64,000 nt of DNA. It comes from Paenibacillus sp. Soil766 (GTDB taxonomy: Bacteria; Bacillota; Bacilli; Paenibacillales; NBRC-103111). Location of the stretch: contig NZ_LMSJ01000012.1 in NCBI RefSeq assembly GCF_001428105.1, positions 64,964 to 128,963 on the forward strand, given 5' to 3'. Made by a program: the position numbers and the translations under genes. Within the stretch, counting starts at the first letter, position 1; each line of letters starts with the position of its first letter. The notes beneath the pieces are model-generated. The model did no database searches, was not told the DNA's origin, and saw only the letters and a list, made by a program, of their open reading frames with translations. Positions 61,177-64,000 of the stretch are shown here, one piece after another.

Positions 61177-62592
61177 ATGTCAGAGCCAAAGTCAGTTTAC
61201 AGAACTCACCAAGTATGGATCAAACCCGGGCATCGGTTGTATCCGTACCTGGAGCAGGTGTATCAAGATGCCAAGAACCTCTACAATACGACTAACTTTT
61301 ATATACGACAAGTGTTCACCGCTTTTAGGCAGAATCAACCACTACAGCCATTACAGCAACAAGTGATGGACCTACTTCAGACGAACATTGGCGCCATGAA
61401 TGAACGACTGAGTGAGAAGAACCGTTCCTTTCCGTTTCAATTACCATCGCAAGAGAGTCCTTTTGTCAATTACCGCTTTCTGGACGCCTTATTCAAAGTG
61501 ATGGCACAAGTCGACTATCGAACGCTCCCTATGCAGAGCAGTCAAGGGGTCATGCAGGTTGTATTTCAGAACTGGAAGTCCTTCTTCGCGAGTATAAAGG
61601 ACTATCGTAACCATCCAGAGAAGTATAGCGGAAAGCCACGTATTCCGGGCTACGTTCGCAGTCAAGCAAAAGAAGTGGTTTTCACGAATCAAGATTGTGT
61701 GATCAAGGAACGGAAATATCTTAAACTTCCGAAAACGCGGATGCAGCTTAACATCGGGAAGCTGGGTTATACCGATGGACAGTTGAAGCAAGTGCGTGTT
61801 GTTCCAAGATATGGACAATACGTGGTGGAAATGGTCTTTGCACGTCGGATTGAGGAGAGAGAAGCAGAGAAAGAACATGTACTAGCGATCGACCTTGGCG
61901 TTGACAATCTTGCAACCATCGTCACCACGACCGGTTCCAAACCGGTTTTGTTGAAGGGCAAGGTAGTTAAAGCCATCAATCAGTATTACAACAAGATGAA
62001 GGCTCGTTATACAAGTATTCTTCGGCAAGGTAAGGAGCCGCATGAAGGCGTACGTACTTCCCACCGTTTAGAACGATTGCATCTGAAGCGCCATCGCAAG
62101 CTCAAAGACTTGTTCCACAAGGCGAGTTATCATATCATCAAGCTGGCTGCAGAGCAAAACATCGGCACAATCGTCATCGGGCATAACGACGGGTGGAAGC
62201 AATCGTCTGATATCGGGCGGCGAAACAATCAGTCTTACTGTCATATCCCTCATCAGATGCTCGTTTCGATGATTCAATATAAAGCCGCTGAACAGGGAAT
62301 AGCCGTCATCTTGACAGAAGAAGCCTACACCTCGAAAGCCAGTTTCTTGGAACATGATCCATTGCCGCGATACAATCAAGAGGGTACTTGGACCTTCTCA
62401 GGCAAACGGATTCATCGTGGACTGTATAAGAGTGCGAAGGGTTTAATCCATGCCGATGTCAATGGCGCAGCCAACATTATGCGAAAAGTATTCCCAAAAG
62501 CATCTGTCAAGGAAGCTAATGGGATAGAGGGGTTGGATGGTACAAAAACTATCAATGTGTCAACTCCACTGGTGTTAAGCATCCTGAAATAA
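61177..62592 (+). CDS. tnpB: TnpB, IS605-family RNA-guided nuclease homologue with altered RuvC-II
   Basis: A 471-residue TnpB. The N-terminal helical/WED region (1-230) has the guide-binding helix-turn-helix region of the family. RuvC-I is AIDLGVDNLATI with Asp239, and RuvC-III is GLIHADVNGAANI with Asp427. At the usual RuvC-II glutamate the sequence is IVIGHNDGWKQ (Gly335). Glutamates 381-382 in LTEEAYTSKASF could serve instead, as described for TnpB groups with a rearranged site. The CxxC zinc-finger pairs normally following are absent. ATG 61177 follows TGGAAGTGAAG. The reRNA scaffold should overlap the 3' end and right-end hairpin. Confidence 0.88.
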   Translation: MSEPKSVYRTHQVWIKPGHRLYPYLEQVYQDAKNLYNTTNFYIRQVFTAFRQNQPLQPLQQQVMDLLQTNIGAMNERLSEKNRSFPFQLPSQESPFVNYRFLDALFKVMAQVDYRTLPMQSSQGVMQVVFQNWKSFFASIKDYRNHPEKYSGKPRIPGYVRSQAKEVVFTNQDCVIKERKYLKLPKTRMQLNIGKLGYTDGQLKQVRVVPRYGQYVVEMVFARRIEEREAEKEHVLAIDLGVDNLATIVTTTGSKPVLLKGKVVKAINQYYNKMKARYTSILRQGKEPHEGVRTSHRLERLHLKRHRKLKDLFHKASYHIIKLAAEQNIGTIVIGHNDGWKQSSDIGRRNNQSYCHIPHQMLVSMIQYKAAEQGIAVILTEEAYTSKASFLEHDPLPRYNQEGTWTFSGKRIHRGLYKSAKGLIHADVNGAANIMRKVFPKASVKEANGIEGLDGTKTINVSTPLVLSILK

Positions 62593-62613
62593 GTAAGGTT
62601 GATACACTAGAAA

Positions 62614-62651
62614 CCCCCACTTCAACCTTATAGTTAAAGGTAAGTGGCGGG
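62614..62651. repeat. Right-end hairpin of the tnpB element, probable reRNA scaffold
   Basis: CC-CCCACTT-(CA)-ACCTT pairs with AAGGT-AAGTGG-CGG around a 7-nt loop. In TnpB systems the RNA scaffold ends here and the following about 16-20 nt act as guide. Confidence 0.65.
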
Positions 62652-62652
62652 C

Positions 62653-62829
62653 GTATTCATATTTGAAGTATCTGCTGTATCGCAAGAATCATCTGCTTCG
62701 ACGGAACAAGTAGCCTCACTCTGTTCAACGCAGTTAACGATCGGAGAGCAGCTTTTGGAGCTTTCTGCGAAGCTGAACCAACTATCTGGACAATTGGAGA
62801 GACAGATGTCACATTTTCAAACGGAATGA
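62653..62829 (+). pseudogene. 3' remnant of a methyl-accepting chemotaxis protein gene
   Basis: About 55 codons remain, reading EVSAVSQESSASTEQVASLC and then a heptad-like tail QLLELSAKLNQLSGQLERQM. This is the end of an MCP signalling coiled coil. The rest of a normal 500-600-residue receptor is not in the window. The remnant starts exactly at the right end of the tnpB element, so insertion followed by deletion is the simplest account. Confidence 0.72.
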
Positions 62830-62850
62830 ATCAGAAGGGTGTCGAACGGT

Positions 62851-63879
62851 ATGAAAACAAAATTACTGTTAACCAAACTAGTGATAACTGTGTGCGTTTG
62901 TGTACTTTTCTCAGGCTGTGAAAGTACTCCTGAACCCAAGCCGACTAACAATGGGAAAGCAGAACGTCAAGAGATGTCGGGAACAGTTGTGGAGCGTAAG
63001 GAACCAGTTCTTGGCTTTTCACAATTAGGTTCAGAAAGTGAATGGCGTATTGCGAATACCTCGTCGATCACGGAATCCGCCAATCAATCCGATATTCAAT
63101 TAATCCTTCAAAATGCGGACCAATCGCAAGAAAAGCAAATTGAGGCCATTCGTGAATTTGTTAGACAGAAGGTGGATGTCATTGCGATTGCACCTGTTGT
63201 GGAAACGGGATGGGAGCCCATTCTAAGGGATGTTAAGCAGGCTGGGATTCCCGTTATCATTGTAGATCGCTTCGTAGCTATCTCGGATCCGTCTCTCTAT
63301 GTGACTCATATTGGATCTGATTTCTATGAAGAGGGGCGTAAAGCTGGCAAATATTTATTAGACAAATTCGGCAAAACAGATAAGCCCATCGGCATGGTGG
63401 AATTAAAAGGGACAGAGGGTTCAACGCCATCCATTGCGCGTGGTAAAGGGTTTCGTGATGTTATTTCAGATCGAGCGCCTTTTCAATTCCTCGATAGTGC
63501 TTATGCCGATTTTACGTTAACCAAAGGTAAAGAAGTGATGAAAAGGTTCCTGAAAGAGAGAGGAAGGGATATTCGGGTTTTATATTCACATAATGATGAC
63601 ATGACATTAGGGGCGTTAGAAGCAATTGAAGAGTATGGCCTAATTCCAGGTCAAGATATTGTTGTCATCACCGTAGATGGCACGCGAAAAGCACTGGAGA
63701 AGCTGAATGAGGGCAAGATCAATTTGGTGGTCGAATGCAACCCGCTGCTGGGTCCTAATCTCATTCAAGCGGCCAAAGAAATTTCGAAAGGAAGCTCGCT
63801 GCCGAAACGGATCGTGACGCCTGAGAATGTGTTTACACAGGTAACTGCAGCAAGTGAGCTTGCGACGAGAAGTTATTAG
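62851..63879 (+). CDS. Second YtfQ-like furanose-binding lipoprotein
   Basis: A 342-residue lipoprotein (lipobox LFSGC). It is closely parallel to the protein at 56303 over its whole length: LGFSQLGSESEWRIANTSSITESA, DVIAIAPVVETGWEPILRDVKQAGIPVIIVDR, VLYSHNDDMTLGALEAIEEYG and KINLVVECNPLLG. It may feed the same importer with another sugar or serve a lost chemoreceptor, whose remnant stands directly upstream. ATG 62851 with AGAAGGG upstream is chosen over the GTG at 62839, which lies on that site. Confidence 0.88.
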   Translation: MKTKLLLTKLVITVCVCVLFSGCESTPEPKPTNNGKAERQEMSGTVVERKEPVLGFSQLGSESEWRIANTSSITESANQSDIQLILQNADQSQEKQIEAIREFVRQKVDVIAIAPVVETGWEPILRDVKQAGIPVIIVDRFVAISDPSLYVTHIGSDFYEEGRKAGKYLLDKFGKTDKPIGMVELKGTEGSTPSIARGKGFRDVISDRAPFQFLDSAYADFTLTKGKEVMKRFLKERGRDIRVLYSHNDDMTLGALEAIEEYGLIPGQDIVVITVDGTRKALEKLNEGKINLVVECNPLLGPNLIQAAKEISKGSSLPKRIVTPENVFTQVTAASELATRSY

Positions 63880-64000
63880 GCGAATAGCAACAGCGGTCTA
63901 AAGGATGCAACTTGGAGCTCATTCCAATCTAACAACTTTCCAACCCGATATATCAGACATTTCAACTATGAGTTGAAGCTTGATCCGATTAGCACGGACA
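63880..64000 (+). pseudogene. Headless AbfB (arabinose-binding) domain fragment, runs off the window
   Basis: Directly after the TAG of the preceding gene, and in the same frame, the sequence continues open to the window end. It encodes ATWSSFQSNNFPTRYIRHF and NYELKLDPISTD, the pattern of AbfB/CBM42 modules (SF-S-NFP-RYIRH-N-L-LD). There is no in-frame start codon near the beginning, so the N-terminal part is missing. It is probably a relic of an arabinofuranosidase or arabinan-binding enzyme. Confidence 0.62.

Larger units (their letters stand above)
61030..62651 (+). mobile_element. Solo tnpB element of the IS200/IS605 (IS1341-like) group
   Basis: One tnpB gene is bounded by subterminal hairpins on both sides that share CCCACTT...AAGTGGCG (61036-61058 and 62614-62651). 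No tnpA transposase is present, so it could move only with help. No target duplication is expected for this group. The exact ends cannot be fixed from one copy. Its right side abuts the remnant of a chemotaxis receptor gene. Confidence 0.7.

Noticed and set aside
61091..61366. 91-codon frame overlapping the start of tnpB
   Set aside because: It covers the element's left end and the start of tnpB in another frame. No support was seen.
1..64000. tRNA, rRNA, CRISPR arrays, prophage modules and toxin-antitoxin pairs
   Set aside because: I looked for them on both strands and saw no convincing example.

Overview
The window looks like a chromosomal stretch of a Paenibacillus-type member of the Bacillales. 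The evidence is the accD-accA-pyk and citZ-icd-mdh gene blocks, AGGAGG-type ribosome binding sites, lipobox lipoproteins, and many YesM/YesN and AraC regulators paired with LplB/YtcP-type sugar transporters. No rRNA, tRNA, CRISPR array or prophage was seen. All identifications come from reading motifs; no database search was run.

Layout. 0.1-5 kb: a PgpA-like gene, a small conserved protein, accD-accA-pyk. 5-11 kb: thioesterase, FxsA, YtvI, then convergent overlapping ppk and ppx. 11-15 kb: citrate synthase, isocitrate dehydrogenase, malate dehydrogenase. 15-22 kb: a small membrane protein, a structured intergenic region, YfbR-like nucleotidase, an exported polysaccharide deacetylase, class I fumarase and a PhoR/PhoP-like pair in the order kinase then regulator. 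22-25.5 kb: Gfo/Idh/MocA oxidoreductase, AraC regulator and a divergent PhyH-type dioxygenase.

25.6-42.4 kb is an arabinose-polymer (arabinan, arabinoxylan or pectin side chain) island: three GH43-type proteins, a GH51 arabinofuranosidase, a GH95 enzyme, two AraC-type regulators (one membrane-bound) and an LplB-YtcP-lipoprotein ABC importer. Two glycosidase promoters carry the same GATAGTTTATTG element over the -35 box, which predicts a small regulon. 42.5-45.8 kb is decayed: an OpuB/OpuC-like transporter with no ATPase, a truncated binding protein, a frameshifted permease and a broken quinone-oxidoreductase gene. 45.8-51.5 kb holds a radical SAM protein and a five-gene operon (DoxX, alpha/beta hydrolase, LigB-type dioxygenase, permease, GTP cyclohydrolase II-like). 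A divergent XRE-cupin regulator flanks it, with two identical palindromes in the shared promoter region. The operon resembles quinone/catechol-detoxification operons but has different parts and a different regulator.

51.6-64 kb: a lipoprotein/YesN/YesM sensing unit, divergent from a furanose-type (YtfQRT-YjfF-like) ABC importer. Downstream, a solo TnpB element without tnpA adjoins the 3' remnant of a chemotaxis receptor gene. A second, paralogous sugar-binding lipoprotein follows, then a headless fragment of an arabinose-binding AbfB domain that runs off the window. The most interesting items are the XRE-cupin detoxification-like operon, the shared arabinan operator, the TnpB with a non-canonical RuvC-II site, and the AbfB scar.
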